Below, piece by piece: positions 42,979 through 54,545 of a stretch of DNA of 64,000 nucleotides (positions are counted from its first letter, which is position 1; each line of letters starts with the position of its first letter). The notes beneath the pieces are model-generated. The model was not told where the DNA came from. It saw nothing but the letters and a program-made list of their open reading frames with translations, and did no database searches. Source of the stretch: Agrocybe praecox (taxonomy: Eukaryota; Basidiomycota; Agaricomycetes; Agaricales; Agrocybaceae); NCBI GenBank assembly GCA_964017145.1, contig OZ024841.1:62001-126000 (forward strand), read 5' to 3'. The position numbers and the translations under genes were made by a program.

Positions 42979-44429
42979 ATGTCAGCCATGCATAGGCGCA
43001 TCAGTTCATTTCAACCATTCGAGCTTCAAACTCCTGTCGGCTTCCAACATGATCTTCAGGAGCTTGTTTCCTACGGAGGAGCAAGAGCTATAGCCGCCAC
43101 GCTCGCAATGATTGAAGATTCCCCTCAGGTGGCATGGAAGCAGATATGTTTACAAAAAGAACTGGTAAGTGACCTATTTTGGAGATAATGCTATACATAA
43201 GTCCTTACCTAGTCTAGCTTGTTATTATGTCCTACATCGGAATGGCGACGACGTTGGGATATATCGTTGAAATACCATACATAATCCGCACATTAACGGA
43301 CTCCCTACTTCCAGTATCCCCAGATGATCTCCCATTAGAATTTGATCCTTCCTTGGTCCGGAATTTGGTATATGATAGTTTTGCAGGTCAACGAGAGCGA
43401 GTTGTCGAGTCATATCACAACCCATGGTGGAGCTGGACCCGCGAGCCTACGCCGGAGCATATCATCTCGAACGTCTCAATTGCACAATACATAGAGCACC
43501 ATCGAAAATTCGTGGAACCTCCAGAAATTTATCCAATTCCCCAGTTGCTACAACATAACTTGGCTAATGCTACCCATCCTTCTTGCGATCGGTGTTTTCT
43601 AAACGAAACAATTGCCCATCGCTCAATCCTTCAAATTAAGGCCCTCAAAGAGTCGGTGGGCGCTCTGATACAAAGCCATAGAGATGCTCTGGTGGCGAGC
43701 AAATGCCGTCTCGAAAGTATAAAACGTTCGTATACTCCCGAAGAAACAAGTTCTCCGCCATTAGGCTTATGCCATTTCCCAGGGATGAAAAGGACTCACA
43801 GTAATGTCATCAAACAGTACAAACACGTCAGTATCCAATGCATGGGCAGTGAAAATCCTAGACAATCTTCGTCGAATTGGGATATTCCGAAGGACAAAAG
43901 GGTTGAGCACAGCGGCAACGAGCAGGATAATACAAGTCCACCCTCTGCCCCTGATGCTGATCCCAAAGTTTACCTTCCTGGTGGGAGTGCTGCTGTCGCG
44001 GGTGATCCCATTGCGTGCAGCGAGCATGAAAAGCAGCAAGAGCGAGAGTTACCTGAGCATTTCTCTTTCGACAGAGAAATACCTCTCATAGAAGAACAAA
44101 AGCACTCAAGGAGCGATAACGAGAACGATCAGTCTCACCAACACTTGGAAGGCGGGCACCTCGCAGCAGAAAAAGTTCAGACCAGTGGTGATACCGATCC
44201 CCAGCCAGGATGTGACCCAAGCATGTTCTTACCAGTCACTGTCCGTCCGGGTAACGGTAAAGACTTGGATGAGCGCCTTCGACGAGTAGAGGGACGTTCT
44301 ATCAAAGATCAACTACCAGCATTGGCGTCTGACGGTAAAATTTGTGAAGGCAGTAATCTAGAAGGAAGATTTACCGACGGCCGCAATGTGCACAGTCTTC
44401 TTCAACGCTTTCTACAGCCTTCAGAGTAA
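42979..44429 (+). CDS. Hypothetical 465-aa hydrophilic protein
   Basis: Exons 42979-43164 and 43218-44429 join in phase 0 across a 53-nt intron (GTAAGTG...TCTAG). The start MSAMHRRISSF is the first ATG in frame; an ATG at 42860 is in another frame and would need an intron that is not evident. The N-terminal two thirds contain PWWSWTREPTPEHIISNVSI and SCDRCFLNETIAHRS, then a helical segment (KALKESVGALIQSHRDALVA). The C-terminal third is acidic, serine/glutamine-rich and probably disordered, ending with LDERLRRVEGRSIKD. No family recognised. A TATA-like GTATATATTAATA lies about 130 bases upstream. A rearranged relic is at 21951-22290. Confidence 0.65.
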
Positions 44430-44684
44430 AACAATCGATGCAATTGACTTTTATTATTATTAAATACATTAAATATGCACGAATTCCAATCCGACTATTA
44501 ATGAAAGCGCAAAGTTAGTGTGAATCGAACAAAAGGAAGATTTAAAGAAATAGATGAAGTTGGTAACTCTGGTGCGGGGAGCAACAAAATCAATAATACT
44601 CAGTGTGTAGCACATATATACGACAACCTATGAAATTTTGCATCTGAAGCGAAAATTCCAAGCCCACTATCAGACAATAACGGG

Positions 44685-44910
44685 TTGGGTTATTTGGTCG
44701 GGATGGGCTGCACGGGGATATTCGGGATGTATGATGAGACCCAACTGAAGAAGGACAGTCATCAAGGAATGCCTAGTGGAATGGAGTAACCAGTTGTACG
44801 TGACTTATGTGCCCCGGAATGGAATTTGCACACTTGCTGACGCTGGTGGATATCAGAAGCGCCCGTTCTGCAGGCGCCGGAGCAATGTCAAAACTCCTGA
44901 CGTCTTCCTC
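44685..44910 (+). repeat. Old, diverged foldback/R fragment
   Basis: GGGTTATTTGGTCGGGATGG, GGATATTCGGGATGTATGAT and GGAATGGAGTAACCAGTTGT correspond to the FB1 arm. The copy is shortened and strongly diverged. Confidence 0.65.
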
Positions 44911-45078
44911 GCACTGTCCCTACACTAATTTGTTCACAAGGTTGTGCCCAAGAGGTTGTATCTAGGTCTGCGGCTGCGTCCTGGATCATTACTAAGTCAA
45001 CTGCAAACGGTGATTAACATACTACTTGCATTTCACGATTCGCTAAATACATTTTAGTCTTGCGCATCTCCGTACACC

Positions 45079-45479
45079 ATGAAGCCACTAAAACAAGGTC
45101 CTACGCAGGTTCGACCTTCGCGCCAAAGGTCCACGGCAACACAAAAACGCACAAGTGAAGGCAAAACTGTAAATTCGCCAAGATCCAAAGCATATCACAA
45201 ACCTGCTATCCCAAATCCTATTCGATGTATATCTTGCGGACAACCTGATGTTCCTTTAATCATGGGAGGGAGTAAGTTTTTGCATTTCCACCACTGCACT
45301 GTCTCGTCTAGCTCCTAGAATTTTGTCGACCTTGTGTCGAATCTGGTAAAGCGACAACTGCAGTCCCAACACCCTTACCAGTGAATCCCACAGTAACAAC
45401 TTCTATAACGACATTTGCAGTACCAACACCCTTACCGATGGATCACGCCGTGAATCCTCCTGTAACGTCTACGCTATGA
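45079..45479 (+). CDS. Small CxxC...CxxC zinc-ribbon-like protein, 117 aa
   Basis: Exons 45079-45271 and 45319-45479 join in frame over a 47-nt intron (GTAAGT...CCTAG), which splits the ribbon. After a basic N-terminal half (MKPLKQGPTQVRPSRQRST...) come CISC and, across the splice, FCRPC, giving C-x2-C-x(about 15)-C-x2-C, the spacing of a treble-clef or ribbon zinc site. The tail has a repeated VPTPLPVNPTVTTS / VPTPLPMDHAVNPP unit. No family recognised; possibly a fragment of a larger domain. Confidence 0.5.
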
Positions 45480-45609
45480 TGTCCTATCTCATTGATGGAA
45501 TCATGTGTATCCACTAGTATAAGGGTTCCCGATATTACATCCATGTTATATACATTTATAATATACATAAGTTATGTTAAATAATAGCACACCTGCGTGA
45601 AAGCTGGAA

Positions 45610-48600
45610 TTATGACACAAATTTGACGTACCAGCCAGCCCACCAAGCAATGACACCGACTTGAAAGAAGACGACGGCAAGCTCCAATAACACAGCTAGC
45701 CATTGTATCACAATCCCAATCCAAAAAAAGGGCGAAGCCGTCCATCGAACACCATCGTAAGGAATGGGGTGAAGTCGGAGGTGCATAGTGGACGACATAG
45801 TAGCTCGGAGTTGAAGAATATTAACAGCTATCGGAAGGAGAAAGAAAAAAACAAGGCCGTTTCGGCAATGCGAGGATGGGATAACTCTTCGGTTCTCCTG
45901 TGAATTCATTCCTATACAACGGAACAATGAGGAAATCGCGAACGTCTTCGCCAATGGTCTTTCCGTAGGTCCTCCAGAATGGAGTAACGGTATCAAGAAG
46001 CAACGTCAATGCGTCCATACCCAGCTCCCAGAATTGTTGGTATTGATCTTCATAGCTCTCTTCTAAGGCGATGATGGTAGATAGCTAGACACAACGGATT
46101 AGTCATAGTGGACATATATGTATAGAGAGAGAAGGCGAGCACATACTTCGGGATAGACCAAGGATACCAACGACATGGTTGTATGGTAGCTTTCCTTGAC
46201 TTTGGAATGAATATGTTGAACATAACTCAGCAGAGTGGAAACCGTTTCCTCTTCAGCAGCAATTTGTATTTTATATTGCTCAAGGCTTTCCAAAATATCT
46301 GCAATGTTGTCGATGGGTTCGTACAGTAAGCACCCTTCTCCCGGAGGGAGTTCGACATAGGAATTAATGAAAGAGCGCAAAACCGCACGCTGCCTTTCCA
46401 CAAGGTAGTTGATATTTTCAACAGCACGCCAACCGCGGTCACGCCGGGTCGCGCCAGTGACAGCAGCAGGATCATGCCCAAAGGCCTCGAGAAGATCCCT
46501 TGGGATATCAATCCTCGGGAGACCCTGAGTTTGCATGGCCGTATTCTGTATAGAATCAAAATCTTTCATTACTGAAGACAATTTGTTCAGAAAATGTCTG
46601 GTTTTGTTATTGTAAGCAATTGACTCCTGCAAGAGACTGGTATATGTTTTTTTTAATGAATAGGAGTTCCTAAATTGAAATCACCGTGCATAACTTACCG
46701 ATGTTTGGCCTCGTATTCTACACGCAATGAATTTTCCCGTTGTTCACGGGTTTTCTTGTTTACGCGAGGGGGGTAGAGGTTGTGGGGTACTCTTCGAATT
46801 TTTAGTGATAACAATATTTGCTTCGGGGGAGATGGAACAGGTCTGGTTTGCGAGGATCCAGAGCTTCCGTGGGAAGAGGAAAGGGCCAAAGGAGTGTTGG
46901 ATATAACAGGTGGCGGTATATCATTCGAAGGAGGAGGAAGTACTGAGACCTCTGGTATTATTATTTGGGATTTTGCAGTTGGGCGGAGGTCATTAATATC
47001 ATTGTCATCATAGCTATCATTAGAAACCACAGATGATGAGCTAGGGGGAGAACGAGGCCTTGCTGGTGTCATATGTAGCGCATCGTTTGTAGACCGAGTC
47101 GAGATTGGGGACAAGGGCAAGACGTTAGGAGGAGATGAAATAGAATTCAAGCTACTCGTCCCAGAATCAGCACTCAGGCGGGAGGCTGCATCCATGGAAT
47201 TCCGCTTTCCCTCTGCAAATGGTTCGAACGACAAGCTAGCGTCGACAGGTTGTGTCATGGATACCGAAGAGCCTAATGCGTGGGCTCCAGACGAAAGGAA
47301 CGAAGGAGAACGAGATTTACGAGTTTGAGGTACTTTAACTTCTGTGGAGGTAGAATCTTCTGTGATTGTTTGCAGATGGTTGTTATTTTGCCCTCTGGAT
47401 TGGGCGAAGTTCTCCAAGGCTAGCGCAGACAAGTGCCAAGGGGACCTAAGACTTGTGGGATTCCGCCTTTCAAGATGTTTCAACCAAGTAAATGGCTCTG
47501 AGCGTTCTAAAGACTTTCTATACCATTCTTGTTGAGATTGATGCCATTTAGCGACGGCCAAGAGATTTATAGGACCTTCTTGGGACCTTCGCGGAAGCTG
47601 GTTGATTCATCGAGCAAATTATAATGTCTACTTAATTGGTCGCTTGTTATATCCGATTTACGCCAGGTTTGATTTGATATGTGATTTTTGATGTGCAACA
47701 GTTTAGCTATAAATGATCGCCTTCGTCGATAGGGCCTTGCTTAGGCTCGTGACCAGCCGTTACCTGTCAAACTCCGCTATGTGCCGAGAGCAGCCTTGAG
47801 TTCCGCTTGATGTTAGAAAGCCAAACAGATCCAACGAAGACCAAACAATGAGGCATCAGGGATGACACATGAGTAATCAATTAATCACACCCAATGTACT
47901 GGTCGCGAGTCTATGGTGCCACACGACTAGTCACCGACTATTTTGTGCAAAAAATATAAGGGTCCCAAAAAACCTTGGAATTGTTATTCCTTTAGATGAA
48001 AGCTTTCAATTGTTATTATGAATCGATCATCTATGGTGCCACACGACTAGTCACCGACTATTTTGTGCAGTGGCCAATTTGGTCGGCGAAAAAATTGAAG
48101 TGTTATCTTATCTTATCTATCTCAGGAATGAGGATCTTGCTAATGAATTTTTTGACAATAGCTCGGATTAGCTGCGTTTTGCAAAGGAAGCCCAGCTGCG
48201 AGTGCAATCCTTCAGCTACACTTCTCATCGCCGTGTTTCAACTATGTTCTGGCACACGTTGCAGCGGTGTTTNNNNNNNNNNNNNNNNNNNNNNNNNNNN
48301 NNNNNNNNNNNNNNNNNNNNNNNNNNNNNNNNNNNNNNNNNNNNNNNNNNNNNNNNNNNNNNNNNNNNNNNNNNNNNNNNNNNNNNNNNNNNNNNNNNNN
48401 NNNNNNNNNNNNNNNNNNNNNNNNNNNNNNNNNNNNNNNNNNNNNNNNNNNNNNNNNNNNNNNNNNNNNNNNCTAATCTAATCTAATCAAACACCGCTGC
48501 AACGTGTGCCAGAACATAGTTGAAACACGGCGATGAGAAGTGTAGCTGAAGGATTGCACTCGCAGCTGGGCTTCCTTTGCAAAACGCAGCTAATCCGAGC

Positions 48601-49266
48601 TATTGTCAAAAAATTCATTAGCAAGATCCTCATTCCTGAGATAGATAAGATAAGATAACACTTCAATTTTTTCGCCGACCAAATTGGCCACTGCATAAAA
48701 TAGTCGGTGACTAGTCGTGTGGCACCATAGGTGAACACTGAACAGTGAATTTCTTAGTGGGCTGTTTGTAGCTATTTGTTTGGAAGCAGCAGAAAATACG
48801 GTTACTATATATGGTGAATTTTGACCGTGGGGAGCCTTACTTTCAGCAAGGCCACAAAAATTGGTTATTGGTCTAAAAACGCCACAAAAACAGTTCTGCA
48901 AGTACCTTCGTACAGTTGTTCGTTTTGATCCATCATTAGGCCAAAAAGGGGCATCTTGTCTTTTTCTTTCTTCTTCCCGATACCCATTATCCTGCGCTTG
49001 TCTCCGTCTTCTTGATTCGGACTTGTCCAATCCAATGTCCTCCCATTGTCGATAGAAGAGGGCACAGGATGAGGCCGAAGGGGGGATTCAGGGATGCCTG
49101 TGGAAGGACTAAAGTCAACCTCAGAAGTTACATTGGTATTAGTACTTGATTTCCGGCTGGTCGAAGGATATGATGATGGAGACAGCGAAGGCCTCAATGA
49201 AGACGGAACAGGAACCGCACTGATCGAGAAAGACTTGTAAACAGTCAACCGAACCGTAGGAAACAC
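45610..49266 (-). CDS. Large hypothetical membrane protein gene with a repeat-filled intron
   Basis: Minus-strand pieces: 49266-48906 (serine/proline-rich, ends KMPLFGLMMDQNEQLYE), 47578-46699, 46636-46147 and 46084-45821 or beyond. The last two introns are 62 nt each and join in frame. The long intron 48905-47579 is inferred because donor GAAG|GTAC and acceptor CCCAAG|AAGG fuse the frames into QLYEEGPINLLAVAKWHQ. Middle part: Ser/Pro-rich linker, then a helical region (LNKLSSVMKDFDSIQNTAMQ...). The C-terminus has a frame change at a run of seven T (near 45845): the next frame gives hydrophobic segments (VFFFLLPIAVNILQL; FFWIGIVIQWLAVLLELAVV) ending at 45610. Either a sequencing error or an inactivating shift. 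The true 5' end is not found. No family recognised. Confidence 0.5.
47912..48729 (-). mobile_element. M2 MITE with a second M2 copy nested inside it
   Basis: An inverted M2 copy begins at 47912 (TATGGTGCCACACGACTAGT) and its first 120 bases match the right end of 18028-18501. At a TA (48032-48033) a second copy starts in the plus orientation and runs to the gap at 48272. After the gap, 48473-48729 is the left half of the outer copy, inverted, ending in CACCATA. Insertion at TA agrees with the family's target site. Confidence 0.85.
48273..48472. other. Assembly gap, 200 N
   Basis: Exactly 200 N, a usual placeholder. It lies at the centre of the nested palindrome. From the complete copy, about 320 bases should be missing (right half of the inner element plus the middle of the outer one). 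Confidence 0.95.
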
Positions 49267-50040
49267 ATTACTAATATGTAATTACTTTTCTATGCACTAA
49301 ACGCAAGAAAGGGTGCACCGTAACCTATTTATATCCAGCCTGTTTCTTCGAATCATTCTCCTCGCTTTCCGAATAAGAACCACCTGTGCAATATTGATTC
49401 ACCTAGATGATCATTTTTGCTCCCTGACAGATTTTTATATCGCTCTGATGCTTATTTTTCTCAATGTCATACCTACATTTCTCATTCTGGCACACGTACC
49501 TGCCATGCCTCTTAATTGTGTTCCTTGGGACTTAAACGTGCCAGGGGGGTCGTTTGGCCCTCGTCCCTGTTGTGATAACCATATTGTACATTGAGTTCTT
49601 AGTAGAGCTCTAGGGGCGAGTGAGACAGTAGTCAATGGGTGAAAAATTGCTACGAAATCGGGAGCCGATTTGTTTGACTCGAAATGGTGTACGTGGAAAT
49701 TATCAAAGGTCAATGAGGATGAAGGCCGTTTGTGACCTTCTCATTGCCAACGGAAAGATATCAAATAGCAGCAACTGTTGAACGCGATAAGTTAGGAATC
49801 TGATTCTTTACATGTACTGTAGTGAATATTGGTTTGATATCTGACGTTGTGACCCCCAATAATTATCCAGAGTTCGTCATAGCACCCTAAGCCATTATGC
49901 ATTATGACGCAAGGGTATGGGCAAATTGACCTTCACGTAGGGTCGAAATATCCCGCTGCAAGATAAAGAAACATCTTTCTGCCCCACATTCGCCCGGTGA
50001 GTTGGAGTGGTTAATGGTTGTTTCCCCCGGCATCAAAGGC
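49267..50040. other. No recognisable gene
   Basis: May contain missing 5' exons of the membrane-protein gene, but no convincing exon was found. The plus-strand frame 49313-49594 is hydrophobic and without homologue. Confidence 0.35.
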
Positions 50041-50047
50041 AGTTAGT

Positions 50048-50973
50048 ATGGTTGTCCTTCCGCCGAAAATTTATTTTTGTGTATATACATACATTGTACA
50101 TACATACATCTTCGCTTTTTTGATATCTTGTAGATAGATGTTGGATTATCCAACATGTAGTTTGAGTTTTCCAATATACATGTCCGATTATCCAATATAT
50201 ATGTCAGAATATCCAACATACATGTCCAATTATCTAACATATAGTTTGGATATTTCAACATACAACTCGGATTATCCAACATGTATGTCCGATTATCCAA
50301 CATACATGCCGGATTGTCCAACATACATGTCGGATTATCCAATACATGTGTTGGATTATCCAGCATATACATTGGAGTTCTGTGCGTTATCGAACATAGT
50401 TCGGTTAATGATGCCGGACATGCCGGACGCATTTGATGGCCATTGTGATCTTTGCTAATGGCTAGCACGGCACGCCGCTAATCAATTCGCGATAAGGCAT
50501 ATCTTCGAGGCGCATACAATATGAAGGTGCCGATCTACACTTTTTCAAGCCGTGTCGCAGGAAGCCGCTTTCCGGCTTGATTGGCGCCCCGCCGGAGTAG
50601 CCGATGAGCGAGATCAATATAAGCATCAGAGGCTGTCGGCACCGTCGGCATCCATAACAATCTATGTTGGAGAATCCAACGTGCACATACATACATGTTG
50701 GGTAATGCAAACACATGTATTGGATAATCGGACATGTATGTTGGATAATCCGATACATGTATTGGATAATCGGACATACATGTTGGATAATCCGAGATGT
50801 ATGTTGGAATATCCAAACTATATGTTGGATAATTGGACATGTATGTTGGAAAACTCAAACTACATGTTGGACAATCCATCATCTATCTACAAGATATCAG
50901 AAAAGCGAAGATGTATGTATGTACAATGTATGTATATACCCGAAAATAATTTTTCGGCGGAAGGACAACCATA
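50048..50973 (+). mobile_element. 926-bp element built of 20-bp subterminal repeats
   Basis: Outer inverted ends ATGGTTGTCCTTCCGCCG and their inverse, flanked by AGTTAGT (50041-50047 and 50974-50980). Each arm (about 340 bp) is mostly a tandem array of variants of GATTATCCAACATACATGTC, about 11 units left and 10 right. The centre (50400-50660) is unique and GC-rich. No transposase. Long TIRs with a 7-8-bp duplication fit a MULE-like or hAT-like non-autonomous element; which one is uncertain. Confidence 0.85.
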
Positions 50974-50980
50974 AGTTAGT

Positions 50981-52158
50981 GCCAACAAGGGGATTATATT
51001 TACTTTCAAAAAGATAATCCAAGAGCTCCAATTCGGGTCTCGAACGATGCAAGATGTGGGGTTGGACGAACTATTTCTCTGAACATTTTTGAGCGGGGTT
51101 CTTGTACTTGAGTTGTCGCAGTTTTCGATAGCGTTTAGTTCGAGTTTTCCCACAAATATGCGCACAAATAGATGACCAGGTGGAAGCAATACTAGTACGA
51201 GTGGTCAATCAAGAGAACGAATACAAACTTGAATATCGCGAATTGGCAAGCCCACAAACAGACAAGTGTGTATTCATTGGCAACCCTGGGCCCTAAGTGC
51301 ACAAGGCATTTTTGTATGTTTTTTTACAATGGCCAGCCAACTCGATAAACGATTAGCATAGGATAGTTGACAAGTACCGTTGTCGCGAGGACAACTGCTG
51401 GTGCAGATGCCTGGTTCTGCAATGAACAAGGATTAAACAAAACGTCTCGCCTTACTATTTTATCCGTCCTTGGGGTGAAATCACCACATCAGTAAATCGT
51501 GGAATATGTGGCAATGCCATATATGGGCTATAATTCTGGTACCATCGCCTGCCATCGGTATCATCCCGCATCATATGGCAGCACACATTACTTTCCCAAT
51601 ACATCCGCGTGCTGCCTCATCATTGCTGCCATTCTCCGGCAATATTGGCACCCACTTAGCATCCCACATATTTTTGCCACCTTATTCTCTTCCTTGACCT
51701 TCATGTCAATGCTCGACATTCCAGTCTCTCTATTAGGGTTCTTTGCAGAATGATATCTAATATGTATAAGATTTAAATCATGTAAACATATATGTAATAA
51801 AGTTATACTTTGCTGATCATCGTAACATGTATCTATGAGCTGGTCCAAAGAGGTAACTGGGTGTCGTCACTATTCCAACTTTATGTTCGCACACAGTCTA
51901 TAAAGGTCATGATAATTTTCGAATCAGAAATATAGGGCACGATAATTTTCAAACCAAAATTATAGCTCATGACGACGACAAGGATGGAAAACCGCAATTT
52001 TATATAAGAATCACACGTAATTACATAGGATCATTGGTAACCAGCTACTCGTAGTCGTCGTCGGCTGCCGCCAACAAGCGATCCTCTGACTCTGTAAACT
52101 CGGTGGCAGTGCTGATGTGATGAGGGAAAATTTTCCTAATTACGAACGAAATCAGAGC
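50981..52158. other. No recognisable gene
   Basis: Frames at 51499-51753 (+) and 51588-51848 (-) overlap and neither resembles a known protein. The minus frame (EENKVAKICGMLSGCQYCRR) may be a fragment. Confidence 0.35.
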
Positions 52159-52560
52159 CTAGAAGTTATGATGGGAAATTGGAACATACCTATTCCACCA
52201 CTTCAAAAGAGACTTCACACGACGAGTGGAGTTGACACTGCGATCACGTTCGAAATAATCGACGACGAAGTTGTAAAAGTGCTGATAGTTGAATCCGTCA
52301 TATGTATCGTTCCATTGAGTCGCGTTAGATAGATTGAATACAAACTGTAAATAAAAGACAATAGTCAGTTCTCGTCGAGATATCATGATTGTCGAGCTTA
52401 CCAAGACAACGGTGTACGCGATTGACCTCGCTGTGACGTTTCCGTCCATGTTCAAGATCGTCGCCACATTGGATTTTGTAGCCTTTTCTTGAGCGCTCGT
52501 CTTCTGCTTTTTCCTTGGCTGTTCGCCGTTGTTGTCATCCGTGTTGATACATTCGCTCAC
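52159..52560 (-). pseudogene. C-terminal relic of a DUF6698-type protein
   Basis: A 57-nt intron (52345-52401) splits NMDGNVTARSIAYTVVL from FVFNLSNATQWNDTYDGFNY; then FYNFVVDYFE and SLLKWWNR. This pattern (SIAY, F-LS-ATQW, FY, FE, LL-WWNR) is the C-terminal part of DUF6698 proteins, an expanded and uncharacterised Agaricomycete family. The N-terminal part is missing; upstream the sequence switches to the R-block extension at about 52560. A basic linker (QPRKKQKTSAQEK) is present. Confidence 0.6.
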
Positions 52561-53415
52561 AATGCGGTGGCATGATAAATCCGGCCGAGACCATCGGGAT
52601 TGGGCATGGCCCTCGTTGTCCAAATATCCTGTAGGTTTACTGTAAGTATTACTGGATTGTTCTCAACAACGTTCTCATTGCTGCCCATCAGGTGGAAAGG
52701 AAAGGATAGTGTGGTATGGATTTTGATTCGACAGCCTGGCGACAGCATGACCATATTCCAATGGTGACAGTCACGGGTCCGACAAACCGACCTCTTCGCA
52801 AAGGTGGGCGACGATGAGCACGCGTGGATCCAATGGTGTCCGAGAAATTGGATGAAAAGTATCCGGGGATGCTACTGCACATGCAGCGAAAAGTGAAAGG
52901 CGTGAAACGACCTTGATCAATTGCTATCGCATTTGGAGTACCGAGTGTCACAGTGCTACCATGAATCATATGCCCCGCAGCCGATAAATGGGTTGGAAGG
53001 CATACGACCAAAATCGCGAATACGCGTCGCAGACCAGGGAGCTTGCTCATAGCCATGTTTTAATTCGGTTCGTCGACGTGTTCGAGCGGAGTGAGAGGGT
53101 TCGCATTGTGAAAGATAAAGGAAAGAAAATGAGACAAATGGGGCATGCAAGATGACTGAAGCCTTGCGAGAGTGCTGGGGTCCAGGCTTGCAATAATGGA
53201 CGAGAGCCCATAGTCAGAAGTAGTCATATCGAGCAACTGTTAAAAAGACACAGAGAGAGGGGTTGGCCTGGGCTTTACAGGATTAGCATCGACGTTTGGG
53301 TCAGAAACGAAAAAGTGCACACCTGCGTCGTAAACTAGGCTGTCTTGACGGAATTGGGTTCCGAGATAGATGGATAGCCGACTAGAGTTTCATATAGCAA
53401 CAAAAGGTGGATATC
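52560..53415 (-). repeat. R block with long extension, first half
   Basis: Matches 27180-28030 inverted and 9231-9895 directly. Continues after the inserted element at 54236. Confidence 0.9.
52688..53056 (-). pseudogene. Relic of the small secreted protein gene (copy 3)
   Basis: Same frame as 9145-9531, including the signal-peptide-like start MAMSKLPGLRR and the shared downstream TGA. The continuation (NENVVENNPVILTVNLQDIW) is at 52620-52690. Confidence 0.45.
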
Positions 53416-54235
53416 CAGCCAGTACTGTCAAATTTCTTGATGAAGAGCCCTTAGTTGCCTATTTGACTTGATGCATCCACGCCCTTAGTTAACTATTTGC
53501 CTAAATCATGTATCAGGGTGACCGACAGTGACTATGAGGCTGAAGTCATGTGAAAAGCATGTGATATGCATGTGATCTGGTGCACAGCCACCAAAACTAT
53601 TTACAATAGAGTGTTCTAAAAATAGATCTGAACTAAAAATAGATTTATTTCGTACTGAAAATATGAAAATGTTCTATAAATAGATCTGTTCTAAATTTAG
53701 ATGTAGTCTAAAAATAGATTTGAGTCTCGTTTTGGCAAAATCGAGAGTATTCTAAAAATAGATCTGTGCTAAAAATAAAAATATTCTAAAAATAGATTTA
53801 TTCTGTCCTCTTTTATCTCAGTCCCATCTATTATGCATCAAAAGACTTTATCTCAAAAAGCTCAAAGTCCAAAGTCCTCTTGCCTTATTGGGTTAATTGG
53901 ATGTGACACCACTCAAAGGCCCTGTTTGTTTTGTATCCTGCATGCCCCTGCCTGCTAACATCATTATTTATTATTTGTTTGCATTTGAGGCCATATAAAC
54001 ATATGAATGGAGCCCAAACATGTAAACAGAGGCAAGCAAAAAGTCATGTGCATAGATTTTGATCCCATCAATTACAAACACATGACTATCAGGTGATAAG
54101 TCACAAACAGTCACAGTCAGTCAGTCGACAGGCTGGACACATGATTTTAGACCAATGGATAACTAAGGGCGTGGATGCATCAAGTCAAATAGGCAACTAT
54201 GGATAAGTCATGAATGAATTTGACAGTAACTTGTG
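53416..54235 (+). mobile_element. hAT-like MITE inserted in the R block
   Basis: 820 bp between GGATATC at 53409-53415 and 54236-54242, the target duplication; the empty site GGTGGATATCAGG is seen at 9886-9898. Inverted ends share TACTGTCAAATT and GTTGCCTATTTGACTTGATG. Contains many TCTAAAAATAGAT repeats. No transposase. Same family as 40918-41727. Confidence 0.9.
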
Positions 54236-54545
54236 GGATATCAGGAAGGATTTTGGCCTGTGATCGGTGGTGAAAGGTCAACCTGCATTCCTTTGGGATC
54301 TGGGGCAAGATTTTCCCGAATCAGCACCAGGCGCAGCAGTCAATAAACGGACTATAACAGTTAAATATATAGCCAGCAATAGAATTTCCAGATATTGCTA
54401 ATTAAGGAAACAAAAAACATGAGCTTGATACCGAAAGTTTTGAGATCACTAGACGCAGAGGTCAAGTTCGACGGCACAGACGACGACGCCTGCCGGTCTT
54501 TCTGATTTGCAAGGAATCAAATTTGAGATAAGGCACGCACTTCAT
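54236..54545 (+). repeat. R block, second half
   Basis: Continues the copy interrupted at 53415 and carries the 28-codon frame at 54419-54505. Confidence 0.9.

Noticed and set aside
42860..43093. ATG at 42860 as the start of the 465-aa gene
   Set aside because: Different frame from the conserved exon and no credible intron joins them; 42979 was chosen.
48273..48472. Long X-containing frames across the gap
   Set aside because: Artefacts of translating N bases.
50138..50974. Proteins made of LDNPTCMLDNP or SDYPTYMSDYP repeats
   Set aside because: Direct translation of the 20-bp subterminal repeats in several frames on both strands; not genes.
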